Origin: JAHEGP01 sp963751595
Lineage (GTDB): Bacteria > Pseudomonadota > Gammaproteobacteria > Pseudomonadales > JAHEGP01
Reading direction: 5' to 3'
DNA length: 64,000 bases
NCBI GenBank assembly: GCA_963751595.1
Contig: CAVVVC010000004.1
Location: 62,001-126,000 of the forward strand
Both the position numbers and the translations under genes were made by a program. Position 1 is the stretch's first letter. Each line of letters opens with the position of its first letter. Shown here in pieces: positions 1-8,826 of this stretch. Under the pieces are notes generated by a model. That model saw nothing but the letters and a program-made list of their open reading frames with translations, did not search any database and had not been told where the DNA came from.

Positions 1-348
1 TAATTAAAGACTAAAGTCGGTGTGATCACAACAGCAGGGAGCAGAGTTTTCGGCGTTCCCTGGGCCGTGACAGCTCGCTGGCGAGGCGGGCGAGTGGATC
101 AATCTCGTCAGCCAAATTAGCGCGTGCAGGTTAAACTCTGACAAAAAGCTGGTATGATGCGCGGCTAACTTTTTAGTCCTGCAGGTCTGTATCGTTCCGT
201 GTGCTATATTGTTCAAATATCGTCCAATGGAGTTCTCACTGCATCGGCCAAAAATTTTCCCCAGCCTACGGCGTTATGCGGAACTTTGACAGGTCGGCGC
301 GTACTCAATTTATTCTAAGCCTCCGGCTATAATCGAAGGGAATTGGGC
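1..348. other. Noncoding stretch upstream of the polysaccharide operon
   Basis: I see no convincing gene here. Possible promoter pieces for the operon that begins at 349 are TTGACA at 286-291 followed after 19 bases by TATTCT at 311-316, and a TATAAT at 328-333. None forms a well-spaced pair, so the promoter is not assigned. A 70-codon minus-strand frame in this stretch shows no protein-family features. Confidence 0.4.
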
Positions 349-1767
349 GTGGCCCATATTCGTATATTCAAGCACTACATTCGAACGCCCTATGTGATTC
401 TGGCTGCGCTGGAGGCTATCGCAATAGTCCTCTCGGTTTATCTGGCAGTCTACCTTCGGCACCTACTCGATCCGGCAAGGACCGATTACGATCCCGCTGG
501 CCTGTTGATTCCTGCGCTTTGGGTCAGCTTCGTCCTGCTTTTTTGTAACCTGGCGATGTCCGTTTACGCCGCCCAGCTCAAGGAAGGTTTCTCCGGGATG
601 GTGGTGCGCTCGCTGGTGAGTTTTTGCCTCCTGGGCAGTGTAGCGCTGTACCTCTCCAACCTTTTATTCCCCGGGGTAGCGCTGGCTTCCGGTATCACCA
701 GTCTCGTGATTACGATTTCTCTGCTGCTGGTGTTGGCGATCCGGGTGGTGTTTTTCAGGATGGTTGATGCCGGGGCCCTGCGGCGGCGAGTGCTGATAAT
801 CGGAGCCGGTGCTAAAGCGCGTCAGATCTGGGAAAACGTCTGCTTGTCTTCAGGGCAGCGTGCCTTCGAGCTGTTTGGCTTCGTGCCTTGCGGCGACGAG
901 GAAATCAAGGTGGATGCCTCCCGGGTGCTGAAGTTTGACGAGAGTTTGCCTGTTTTCGCACTCAAGAACGGCATTGATGAGATTGTCGTAGCTCCAGACG
1001 ATCGCCGTTTGGGCTTTTCGGGCGCGGTTTCCATGGAGCAGTTGCTCGACTGCAAGATGAATGGGGCTGAAGTTCTTGAGGCCGTCACCTTCTGCGAAAA
1101 GGAATTGGGCCAGATCGAGCTGACCCTGCTTTATCCAGGTTGGCTGATATTCAGTGATGGCTTTCGGTTTAATGCCTTACGCACCTACACCAAGCGTGCC
1201 TTCGACCTGTTTGCCAGTACTTTGTTGCTGATTCTGGTGTGGCCCTTCATGCTGCTGACGGCTTTGGCCGTTGCCGCAGAGAGCGGTTTCCGCGACCCGG
1301 TTTTCTACCGCCAGATTCGTACTGGCCAGAATGGCATACCCTTCGGTTTGATGAAGTTTCGGAGCATGCGAGTTGACGCCGAGAAAGGGGGTGCCGTCTG
1401 GGCGAAACAGAACGACGATCGTGTGACCCGGGTCGGGAAGTTTATTCGCAGCACCCGACTCGACGAATTGCCCCAGATTTACAACATTCTGAAGGGTGAT
1501 ATGAGCTTTATCGGCCCGCGGCCAGAGCGGCCCGAGTTTGTGGCCGAGCTGGTAGCCCAGGTGCCCTACTACGATGAGCGACATCGGGTGAAGCCGGGAC
1601 TGATGGGGTGGGCACAACTTTGCTACCCCTACGGTGCTTCCATCGATGACGCCGCGCAGAAGCTTCGCTACGACCTTTATTACATCAAGAACCACAGTAT
1701 ACTGCTCGACCTCATGATCGTCGTCCAAACGGTCGAGGTGGTATTGGTGGGTAACGGGGTAAGATAA
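349..1767 (+). CDS. Exosortase-system polyprenyl-phosphate sugar transferase (EpsB-like)
   Basis: This is the predicted initiating enzyme of exopolysaccharide synthesis. It would transfer a sugar-1-phosphate from a nucleotide sugar onto undecaprenyl phosphate at the inner membrane. The N-terminal third has four hydrophobic segments. A Rossmann-like segment (RVLIIGAGAKARQIW) follows near residue 145. From about residue 280 comes the bacterial sugar-transferase domain, with a membrane anchor, FGLMKFRSM, STRLDELPQIYNILKGDMS and IGPRPERPEF. The length (472 aa) fits the PEP-CTERM-associated EpsB family. I chose the GTG at 349 over the TTG at 343 because GAAGGG lies eight bases before it and relatives begin MAHIR. 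It heads a run of plus-strand genes for export and chain length. Confidence 0.9.
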   Translation: MAHIRIFKHYIRTPYVILAALEAIAIVLSVYLAVYLRHLLDPARTDYDPAGLLIPALWVSFVLLFCNLAMSVYAAQLKEGFSGMVVRSLVSFCLLGSVALYLSNLLFPGVALASGITSLVITISLLLVLAIRVVFFRMVDAGALRRRVLIIGAGAKARQIWENVCLSSGQRAFELFGFVPCGDEEIKVDASRVLKFDESLPVFALKNGIDEIVVAPDDRRLGFSGAVSMEQLLDCKMNGAEVLEAVTFCEKELGQIELTLLYPGWLIFSDGFRFNALRTYTKRAFDLFASTLLLILVWPFMLLTALAVAAESGFRDPVFYRQIRTGQNGIPFGLMKFRSMRVDAEKGGAVWAKQNDDRVTRVGKFIRSTRLDELPQIYNILKGDMSFIGPRPERPEFVAELVAQVPYYDERHRVKPGLMGWAQLCYPYGASIDDAAQKLRYDLYYIKNHSILLDLMIVVQTVEVVLVGNGVR

Positions 1768-1793
1768 CGCCGCTGGCGCAGGTTTCCCCTGGT

Positions 1794-1829
1794 TTAACTG
1801 TATCGTTCACATTAACTGTATCGTTCACA
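1794..1829. repeat. Perfect 18-base tandem duplication
   Basis: Two abutting identical copies of TTAACTGTATCGTTCACA (1794-1811 and 1812-1829) lie just before the ribosome binding site of the export lipoprotein gene. It looks like a recent slippage duplication. It may alter spacing in the intergenic leader, but no regulatory role is shown. Confidence 0.9.
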
Positions 1830-1847
1830 TTGAAAAGGGTTGCCAAC

Positions 1848-2462
1848 ATGGGCTTGCTTAAATTGCTAACTGTTGCGTTCGCTGCTACGTTTTTAATGGC
1901 TTGTGAAACACCGGGGCCGATCGAAGTCCCTGATTATAAGGTTTCCTATAGCGAAGAAGAGTATCGAATTGGTGTGGCGGACAGTCTCGGGATCAGCGTA
2001 TGGCGCAACGAAGAGCTGTCTGTCACCGTGCCGGTGCGACCTGATGGAAAAATATCGATTCCTCTGGTTGGTGATGTCCTGGCGGCGGGAAAAACCAGTG
2101 AAGCGCTGGCGAGCGATATCACGAACCGGCTTACCGAGTTCATTCGCAGCCCGCAGGTGACGGTAATCGTGCTGGATCCAGCGAGCACTGATTATCAACA
2201 AACCGTTCGGGTCACCGGCGCCGTGGTCAGTCCGGCTTCTTTTCCTTATCGAAAGGGCATGACGGTTTTGGATGTAGTGTTATCGGTTGGAGGCCTTACT
2301 GACTTTGCCTCACAGAATAAGGCCAAGCTCTATCGTGCTACGGGAGGCGAGGTAAAAGCCTATCCGATATACCTGCAAGATATTCTGGAGCGGGGCAGGC
2401 TGGAAACCAACTATCAATTGGCGCCCGGTGATATCGTTTCTGTTCCAGAGCGCACCTTTTAA
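1848..2462 (+). CDS. Polysaccharide export outer-membrane lipoprotein (Wza-like, PEP-CTERM associated)
   Basis: This is a predicted outer-membrane secretin-like lipoprotein that carries the exopolysaccharide out of the periplasm with the chain-length protein encoded next. The start ATG at 1848 follows GAAAAGGG by eight bases. An upstream in-frame TTG at 1830 is less likely. A type II signal peptide ends in LMAC with Cys19 as the lipidation site. The Poly_export domain follows (GVADSLGISVWRNEELS, then VRPDGKISIPLVGDV), and an SLBB-type domain lies in the second half (VRVTGAVVSPASFPY). At 204 aa it matches the short PEP-CTERM-linked export family rather than full-length Wza (about 380 aa). Confidence 0.9.
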   Translation: MGLLKLLTVAFAATFLMACETPGPIEVPDYKVSYSEEEYRIGVADSLGISVWRNEELSVTVPVRPDGKISIPLVGDVLAAGKTSEALASDITNRLTEFIRSPQVTVIVLDPASTDYQQTVRVTGAVVSPASFPYRKGMTVLDVVLSVGGLTDFASQNKAKLYRATGGEVKAYPIYLQDILERGRLETNYQLAPGDIVSVPERTF

Positions 2463-2494
2463 GTACCAACTTGATGAATAGCTGAGCGAAAATT

Positions 2495-4018
2495 ATGGAT
2501 GCCCCTTTTTACAAACAGATGATCCAGGCGGTGTTGAGAGAGCTGAACCAGTATAAGTCGCTGGCGATGGCGCTTTTTATCATCGTTAGTTTTGTCGTTT
2601 TGCTTATCGGGTATCTGTATCCCAAGCAGTTTGTGACTCGCTCCCTGTTGTATGCGGATGTGACCAATATCATTGAACCTCTGCTCCGGGGGCGTGCGGT
2701 TTCTACCGAGCTTTACCGGCCAGCAAAAGCCCGTGAAGTGCTCTATACCAGTCGAATCATGGATCGTGTCGTCAAGGAAGCGGGACTGGTCGGCGAAGAC
2801 GCTTCGCGTGCCGAGATTGACCGGATGGTCAACCACGTCCGCCAGAATACAACGATTGAAGTCGAGAATGAGAATTACTTCAGGGTCACCTACCGGGATC
2901 TCGACCCCGACCTGTCCTTCAACGTGCACAATGCCCTGGTAAATGTATTTATCAGCGATGCGGCCGACAGCAAGCGCAAGGAAAGTCGCGCGGCCTATCA
3001 GTTTATCGACGAGCAGGTGAAAGCTTACAGTCGCAAACTGGCTGAGGCGGATAACAGGTTGAAAGAGTTCAACGCCGCCAATCGCGATGGCACCGTGGAA
3101 TCAGTTAGCAGGCGCATTGAGTCGCTGCGAGCGCAAATTGAAGAATTGCAGCTACAGATTGACGAACAGGATGCGCGAACAGCTTCGCTACAAAGCCAAC
3201 TGACATCTGAAGGTCAGTTTCTTGCCAAGCGCTCCCAGGTGGACGCCCTGACCGAGCGGCTGGCGCAAATGCAAAGCCAGTTGGACACCCTGCGTCTGAG
3301 TTACCAGGATACCTACCCGGATATTGTCTCACTAAAGGGGCAGATTGCAGAGCTTCAAGACGATATCAGGAGCGTGGAAAGCCAGGAGGCTGTCGGGGGC
3401 AGTGGCTCCACCGGCGATAGCGCGGCCAACCCCTACTATCAGGAGCTGAAGAGCCAGGTTGTGCAGGCACGCGTCGATCAAGGCACATTGCGCAAGCGCA
3501 AGAGCGTACTTGGGCGAATGCTGGATGATGAGTACAAGCGGGCCGAGCGCATCGCCGAGCGCCAGGCGGAGCTGACCGAGCTTACCCGTGATTACAATGT
3601 GACCAAGGAAGTCTATGAGCAAATGCTGGAGCGAAAGGAAGCCGCTCGGCTTTCTATGACCCTGGATATAGAGGGGCAGGGCGTGAACTACAAGATCCAG
3701 GAGCCGGCGGTATTTCCCATTAAGCCCTCGGGCATTCAATTCTGGCACCTTGCCCTGGCCGGGCCAATTATCGGTTTGCTATTGCCGATTGGGTTGTTGA
3801 TTGCCTATGTCATCGTCGATCCGCGGATCAGGTTTACCAACGCTTTGCAGGACCTTCTCCCTCCTGACGTCTCCTTGCTCGGGGTGGTGCCGCACTACAA
3901 TACTCCAGTGGCCAAGCGAGTAATGAGGAGTGATATGTTGGCGTACGGTGCCCTGGCGTTGGTGGCAATGGCGGCCTACGTTGGTTTGGTCGTCATGATT
4001 GTAACGGAAGCGGTATAG
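2495..4018 (+). CDS. Polysaccharide chain-length determinant (Wzz/GNVR family, exosortase-associated)
   Basis: This is a predicted inner-membrane polysaccharide co-polymerase. It would set chain length and couple synthesis to the export channel. There is a transmembrane segment near residues 20-40, then a Wzz domain, then long heptad-rich coiled coil at about 165-290 and 315-395. A conserved GNVR-like stretch leads into a second membrane segment near 415-440, and a third lies at the extreme C-terminus. The length (507 aa) is usual for the PEP-CTERM form. It sits 32 bases after the export lipoprotein and 5 bases before the autokinase-like gene, so the four genes are probably one transcript. 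Confidence 0.9.
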   Translation: MDAPFYKQMIQAVLRELNQYKSLAMALFIIVSFVVLLIGYLYPKQFVTRSLLYADVTNIIEPLLRGRAVSTELYRPAKAREVLYTSRIMDRVVKEAGLVGEDASRAEIDRMVNHVRQNTTIEVENENYFRVTYRDLDPDLSFNVHNALVNVFISDAADSKRKESRAAYQFIDEQVKAYSRKLAEADNRLKEFNAANRDGTVESVSRRIESLRAQIEELQLQIDEQDARTASLQSQLTSEGQFLAKRSQVDALTERLAQMQSQLDTLRLSYQDTYPDIVSLKGQIAELQDDIRSVESQEAVGGSGSTGDSAANPYYQELKSQVVQARVDQGTLRKRKSVLGRMLDDEYKRAERIAERQAELTELTRDYNVTKEVYEQMLERKEAARLSMTLDIEGQGVNYKIQEPAVFPIKPSGIQFWHLALAGPIIGLLLPIGLLIAYVIVDPRIRFTNALQDLLPPDVSLLGVVPHYNTPVAKRVMRSDMLAYGALALVAMAAYVGLVVMIVTEAV

Positions 4019-4023
4019 CGGCT

Positions 4024-4770
4024 ATGGACGAGAAGGAAAACGTATTGCGAAGCGTTGTTGGGCTGGGTGCTGCAGAGGACAAAAACATGAACCGCGGCTC
4101 AATCCATGAAATGGCGGAAATTCGCTTGCTCGAAACCAAAGAGCTGAGTGCCAGGAAAATGATTTATCCCGGCATGCAGCAGCGTGAAGTGCTCAATGCG
4201 TTCCGGGAGATCCGGACCAAGCTTCTGCAGCAGTCCCCCAAGGATAATTTTGTTTTGTTGGTCAGCTCGATTTGCGCCGAGGGCGGGGCCAGTTTTGTTA
4301 GCGTCAACATGGCGATTTCATTTGCGCTTGCTGAAAACAAGACCGCGCTGGTCATCGATTGTAATCTTTATGATCCATCCATCAGCGACCTGCTCGTTGC
4401 CGACCCGGACTACGGCTTGACAGATTACCTCGAAGACCCGGAGCTCGACATCGACGATATCATTTACTCGTCGGGCATTCCGCGATTGCGGGTGATTCCT
4501 GTCGGCGGAAAGCGCGAGTCCGCAACGGAGTTCTTTACCGGGGAGCGGATGCGCCAATTCATTAACAGTGTCAAAAAGCGCTATCCTGATCGCTACATCA
4601 TCCTCGATGTGGCGCCCCTGAGCGCTTCGACGGATGCGCGTATCCTGGTTGATGTTTGTGATTACGCGGTACTGGTGGTCCCCGGGGGAAAGACCACGGA
4701 ATCTCAAATCCTGGCGGGGGTCGACGCGGTTAGCCGCGACAAACTGGCGGGGATCGTGTTTAATAACTAG
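4024..4770 (+). CDS. Tyrosine-autokinase-like P-loop protein with degenerate Walker A
   Basis: It is related to the BY-kinase / ParA-like ATPases that cycle with Wzz proteins to control polysaccharide polymerisation. The fold signature is present: a beta strand plus loop (LLVSSICAEGGASFVSVN, about residues 76-93), a Walker A'-like ALVIDCNLYDPS, and a Walker B-like YIILDVAPL. The P-loop reads EGGAS where kinases have GKS/T, so the phosphate-binding lysine is missing. The tyrosine-rich C-terminal tail of true BY-kinases is also absent, and the protein ends at GIVFNN (248 aa). I infer a regulatory pseudokinase or one with altered nucleotide use. Similar lysine-less paralogues occur in other polysaccharide loci. 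It starts 5 bases after the Wzz gene. Confidence 0.8.
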   Translation: MDEKENVLRSVVGLGAAEDKNMNRGSIHEMAEIRLLETKELSARKMIYPGMQQREVLNAFREIRTKLLQQSPKDNFVLLVSSICAEGGASFVSVNMAISFALAENKTALVIDCNLYDPSISDLLVADPDYGLTDYLEDPELDIDDIIYSSGIPRLRVIPVGGKRESATEFFTGERMRQFINSVKKRYPDRYIILDVAPLSASTDARILVDVCDYAVLVVPGGKTTESQILAGVDAVSRDKLAGIVFNN

Positions 4771-4848
4771 CCACGCTGCCGGTGATCGATGGGGCCATTG
4801 GCTCAGTTGATCGTTTAGCGCGAGAATAACGGACCTGCCGGGGGAACC

Positions 4849-6270
4849 ATGAAAATCAGGCCTTTACCCTTCCTGTGTGTGTCGTTGGTACTTGCAGGCG
4901 GGCCCACATTAGCAGAGCCCAATTTGCAGTGGCAGGTGTACGGTGATCTCGGAACCGCTTACGCTACCAACCCTACCAAGGTAGCTGACGATCAAGCGGA
5001 GGATGACTTCGCGGCTCGTGCCCGCATAGGCGCGGCGCTGAACCAGAAAACGGCGACTACCGATCTCGATTTCGATTACCGTTACACCCACTTGACCTGG
5101 ATAGACGACTCCTTCGGGAATCGCAATACCCTGGAGGGCGTTGGCAGTTTCAAGTGGCAACCCCAGGACTACTTCAGCTTTTTTATCAACAATCGACGTC
5201 GCGACCTTACCCTGAACGGTCGCACCCCCGATACGCCGGACAACCGCTCAGTGCGCGGGGTCACCGAGCTCGGGGCGCTTTTCACCGCGCGACTTGGCAG
5301 GGTAGACACGATCAATCTTGCCCCGGTATATCGCTTTGTCCGTTATAACAGCGGGGAGGGTGTCGATAGCGACCGCCCCGGGATCGTCGCGTTTTGGGAG
5401 CACCGCCTCTCGCCGACTGACAAAATGAGCGTCAACCTGTTTGCAGAGCGTATCGATTTTGACGCCGATGAGGTTGAAAATGATCTGGACAGGCTGCAGG
5501 CGTTTCTTGGCTATGGCGCCATGCTAAATCGCCTGAGCTATGATTTTCAGGCCGGTTATACCTGGGTCGAGGCCGATGTCGATGAAAATGATGCAAGCTC
5601 GGCGGACCAGGAGAGCGAGTACTCGGGGCCACTGCTGCGAGCGGTAGTTCGGTATGAACAGAAAAACCACAGCTTTAACCTGCAGGCGGTGCGGGACTTG
5701 ACCGACACATCGATTGGCCTTGACGACTCGGGTTTCGGTGGCGACTTTGGCTCGGGCGATACCGACGTCAATCGCCTGGCGCTGGTGACTCGCACCCAGC
5801 TCGATGCATTTTACAATGTCCGGTTTGCCGCAGAACAGTGGAACCTGAGGGCTGGCTACCGCTTCGACAAGCAGGATGTAGAGGCCACCCCCAGTGGTGT
5901 CCCGGAAGATCAGTCGCAGGCAAATGACCAAACCCGTAATTGGCTATATGCTACTCTTGACTACGACATGACCCGCAAGATTTCGGCTCGCGTGGGCGCG
6001 AGTTTCCGAAACAACGACTACTTTGAAGATCCCGATGGTCGTAATGACGATGAGTACCGCTTGGGGCTTATGTTCACCTTCCACATATTCAAATACGGTT
6101 ATCTGCAGGCCGGAGCCTTGCATGAAGCCCGCACCAGCAATGTCGCCACTGACTACACAAACAACCTGGTGTTCTTGAACTTCAGGGGCGTGTTCCCGGA
6201 TTACAGGATCGAGGGTGATAGTCTCCGAGGCTCCCGGGGTGAGGACTTTGGCCGGGAGTTTGGATTTTAA
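4849..6270 (+). CDS. Outer-membrane beta-barrel protein of the exosortase polysaccharide locus
   Basis: A signal peptide (cleavage after LAGGPTLA, about residue 22) precedes a roughly 450-residue domain. That domain has alternating hydrophobic/polar strands rich in Tyr, Arg and Asp, such as LDFDYRYTHLTW and LYATLDYDMTRKISARVG, and ends in an aromatic residue (FGREFGF). This fits a large outer-membrane barrel of the uncharacterised PEP-CTERM-associated family (TIGR03016-like, related to EpsL) found in this gene order. It may form a periplasm-to-surface conduit for the polysaccharide. It lies 78 bases after the autokinase-like gene. In many such loci an ExeA-like ATPase follows; here a minus-strand exosortase gene lies next instead. 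Confidence 0.8.
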   Translation: MKIRPLPFLCVSLVLAGGPTLAEPNLQWQVYGDLGTAYATNPTKVADDQAEDDFAARARIGAALNQKTATTDLDFDYRYTHLTWIDDSFGNRNTLEGVGSFKWQPQDYFSFFINNRRRDLTLNGRTPDTPDNRSVRGVTELGALFTARLGRVDTINLAPVYRFVRYNSGEGVDSDRPGIVAFWEHRLSPTDKMSVNLFAERIDFDADEVENDLDRLQAFLGYGAMLNRLSYDFQAGYTWVEADVDENDASSADQESEYSGPLLRAVVRYEQKNHSFNLQAVRDLTDTSIGLDDSGFGGDFGSGDTDVNRLALVTRTQLDAFYNVRFAAEQWNLRAGYRFDKQDVEATPSGVPEDQSQANDQTRNWLYATLDYDMTRKISARVGASFRNNDYFEDPDGRNDDEYRLGLMFTFHIFKYGYLQAGALHEARTSNVATDYTNNLVFLNFRGVFPDYRIEGDSLRGSRGEDFGREFGF

Positions 6271-6278
6271 AGCTGTAT

Positions 6279-7817
6279 TTAATTAACAGTAGCGGAGTTT
6301 ATTTTGCTGCCGGTTTTGCCTGGCGCCACCAGCAGGCGCTTGATGGCTGTTGAGTAAACTTTGTTGACGGTTTCCACCTCCCCGGCTGCGCGACCGCGGA
6401 TTTCTGCACAGGTGGCAGGTTTACACGGGTAAAAAATCGCAAGCAGAGCGGCGTCCTGGCGTCCGAGCAAAAAGGCCGGCAATTGAAAAACCTTGGCAAG
6501 GACGGGTGAGGCGGTTGCGAATCCCCCCACGGAATACCAGTACAGCAATTCCGCGCTGCCGCTGAGTGAGCGCAATTCAGCCAGCTTGATTTTCCCGCCC
6601 ATGGGGGTTTGCCAGTCGCTCTCGGCCACTTTTTTCCAATTCTGCTCGTCGGCAATCTGGTTTTCCCAGTGGATCAACTCCTTACCCTGCTCCTGAGAGA
6701 AATAGGTCAAAATGTGGACCTGCATTTCCGGGTTCCTCGCGGGAAACTGCAACACCAAATGCTGATCATAGTCATCATAAGCCGGCGTCCAGGCTGCTTC
6801 AGGTGCGTAATTGATCAGAGTGCTCTGGCTGTTATCGAGTACAGTTTCGAGTTCACCATTGATCGGGGTTTGCCCGGCGAATCGGAACAGGACGGGCCCG
6901 CTGACGGCAGCGGCGGTCACTGCAATTATTGCAGCAAGCCTGGCTGCCGGGCTATTTGTCGCCGTGGCCCTTGTCGGCGCCCGCTCCAGGGGAGAGCGCA
7001 TGTCGTGTGTTTCAAGGCGGGTGGCAATGAAGAAAAATGGCAGCAGGCAGAGCGCAAAAACAACCCAGCCCATGGTCTCGTGATCCCCCATCAGTGGGCT
7101 CTGCATGTTGCTGCTTTGGCCCACTACAACCAGGCTGAATACTCTTATCCAATTGCAAATCAGCCCCATCATTGCGGCAATCAGGAGCAGCAGTACCTTG
7201 TGCCCCCATTGCCGGTAGTAGAGATGGCCAAAAATGGCGCCAATTGTGCTCAGCATGAGCAAATAGCTCAGTCCGCTACAGCCACCGGCTACTCTGAACG
7301 TTCCCGCGGGAATACTGATCTGGTTTTCTTCGATAAAAGCGGGAATACCGACGAGATAGAGGCCGAATGTACAGACTTTTACGGTGAGCCACTGCAGAAA
7401 GGGGTTTAGCGCATCCCAAAGTGGCACCGCAGAATAAAAAAGCAGAAATGGAAAGCGTAGCTGGCGTCCGGCGTTTAGCCCGCAAAGTGCGGTAATAAAA
7501 AGCAGAAACAAGGCTGGCAGCACGGTTTGCTGTAAAACCAGTACATCGCTGACACGGCCAAACAGCCACATGAAACTCAGGGCCAGTGCGATACCAGCGG
7601 CCGCCCAGTTCGGAGCCAGCGGGGTTCTTGCCACCCTGGGCAACTGTCGAAGGATTAAAATGGCGCACAGTGCCAACAGGGGGTAGCCGTGGGAGTAAGC
7701 GCCGTTGGGGACCTGCCAGCGAACACCGTAGCTCGCCAGGGTATCGCTGTAGAAGTAGCAAAGCACACACAGCGCCAGGGCGACAAGAAGCAGGTATGCA
7801 ATTCGCAAGTTGATCAT
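6279..7817 (-). CDS. Exosortase fused to an EpsI-type C-terminal domain
   Basis: Exosortase is an inner-membrane transpeptidase-like enzyme. It cleaves the C-terminal sorting signal of PEP-CTERM-type proteins after export. The first 270 residues hold about eight membrane segments and the catalytic triad expected for the family: Cys180 in AGGCSGLSYL, Arg225 in CNWIRVF and His246 in GDHETMGW. Residues about 300-512 form the soluble EpsI domain, encoded separately in many genomes. Fusions of this length are known for exosortase A and for the VPLPA-specific type D. The targets in this window carry both PEP and VPLPA motifs, so I leave the subtype open. It is convergent with the barrel gene (stop codons 8 bases apart) and divergent from the deacetylase gene. 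Confidence 0.9.
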   Translation of the reverse strand: MINLRIAYLLLVALALCVLCYFYSDTLASYGVRWQVPNGAYSHGYPLLALCAILILRQLPRVARTPLAPNWAAAGIALALSFMWLFGRVSDVLVLQQTVLPALFLLFITALCGLNAGRQLRFPFLLFYSAVPLWDALNPFLQWLTVKVCTFGLYLVGIPAFIEENQISIPAGTFRVAGGCSGLSYLLMLSTIGAIFGHLYYRQWGHKVLLLLIAAMMGLICNWIRVFSLVVVGQSSNMQSPLMGDHETMGWVVFALCLLPFFFIATRLETHDMRSPLERAPTRATATNSPAARLAAIIAVTAAAVSGPVLFRFAGQTPINGELETVLDNSQSTLINYAPEAAWTPAYDDYDQHLVLQFPARNPEMQVHILTYFSQEQGKELIHWENQIADEQNWKKVAESDWQTPMGGKIKLAELRSLSGSAELLYWYSVGGFATASPVLAKVFQLPAFLLGRQDAALLAIFYPCKPATCAEIRGRAAGEVETVNKVYSTAIKRLLVAPGKTGSKINSATVN

Positions 7818-7932
7818 CAGAATACGGTTTTTAAGTCTATAATACGGAATATTATCAACGACTCACGCCTTTTATTAGGTGTAAAATAGCGTTTCGGTCG
7901 TTTGTCCTGAACAACTCCAAAGTACTCTCCCT

Positions 7933-8826
7933 ATGCGCCATGCCCTGACAGTTGATGTCGAAGACTATTTTCATGTGTCTGCTTTTGCCGACACCCTCGA
8001 TCGGACCCAGTGGGATTCGATTGCTCCCCGTGTAGAAGACAACACACGCAGGTTGCTCGACTTGTTCGCAAGCCGAAATACCCACGCTACTTTTTTCGTT
8101 CTCGGTTGGGTCGCCGAGCGCTTTCCGCAACTGGTGCGCGATATTGCGAGCCAGGGGCACGAAGTTGCCAGTCACGGCTTCAGTCATCAACTCGTATACA
8201 GTCAGAAGCCCGAGGTGTTTCGGGAAGAGACCGCAAAGTCCAAGGCAATTCTTGAAGACCTTACAGGGCTTGCTGTAGACGGCTATCGAGCCGCCAGCTA
8301 CTCGATTACCGGCGAATCACTATGGGCGCTTGATATTCTCAGTGAGTTGGGGTTCAAGTACGACTCAAGTATTTTCCCGGTATACCATGATCGTTACGGC
8401 ATGCCGTCTGCTCCCCCAACAATCCATAACGCCGTCAGTCCAAGTGGCGGCGAGCTGGTGGAGTACCCCCTGACAGTCGCCAGGCTGTTCAAGTGGTCTC
8501 TCCCGGTTGCCGGCGGTGGCTATTTCCGCCTTTATCCCTACTGGCTAAGCCGCGCGCTACTGGCGAAAAGCCAGCGTGATCTGGACCAGCCATTCATCTT
8601 TTACCTGCACCCCTGGGAAATCGATCCCGGGCAGCCGAGGGTTGAAAATGCCTCGCACCTGTCACGGTTTCGTCACTATCAAAATCTCGGGCGCTGCCAC
8701 CAGCGACTGGAAAAACTCCTGACGGATTTTGACTTTACGACTGTGGCGAATGTCCTCTCTGAACACAAGCAAAAAGGCGGATTACCTGTTTATGACTATG
8801 GCAGCCAGAGCCTTAAGTCCGGCTGA
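7933..8826 (+). CDS. Exosortase-associated polysaccharide deacetylase (NodB fold)
   Basis: This is a predicted metal-dependent carbohydrate esterase. It would remove N- or O-acetyl groups from the exopolysaccharide. The NodB signature is clear: the first motif LTVDVEDYFHVSAF with the metal and base aspartates, HATFFVLGW, and the zinc histidines in EVASHGFSHQLVY. RAASYSIT follows. The C-terminal part matches the extension (DUF3473) typical of the PEP-CTERM-locus deacetylases, including FYLHPWEIDPGQPR. The usual length is about 280 aa; this is 297. The start is ATG with a weak ribosome site. The next gene begins inside its 3' end, so translation is probably coupled. Confidence 0.9.
   Translation: MRHALTVDVEDYFHVSAFADTLDRTQWDSIAPRVEDNTRRLLDLFASRNTHATFFVLGWVAERFPQLVRDIASQGHEVASHGFSHQLVYSQKPEVFREETAKSKAILEDLTGLAVDGYRAASYSITGESLWALDILSELGFKYDSSIFPVYHDRYGMPSAPPTIHNAVSPSGGELVEYPLTVARLFKWSLPVAGGGYFRLYPYWLSRALLAKSQRDLDQPFIFYLHPWEIDPGQPRVENASHLSRFRHYQNLGRCHQRLEKLLTDFDFTTVANVLSEHKQKGGLPVYDYGSQSLKSG

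Noticed and set aside
4..216. 70-codon minus-strand frame
   Set aside because: No similarity to a known family, no clear ribosome site, and it ends at the window edge.
6609..7409. 266-codon plus-strand frame
   Set aside because: It lies fully antisense to the exosortase gene, which has clear catalytic motifs; the product has no family features.
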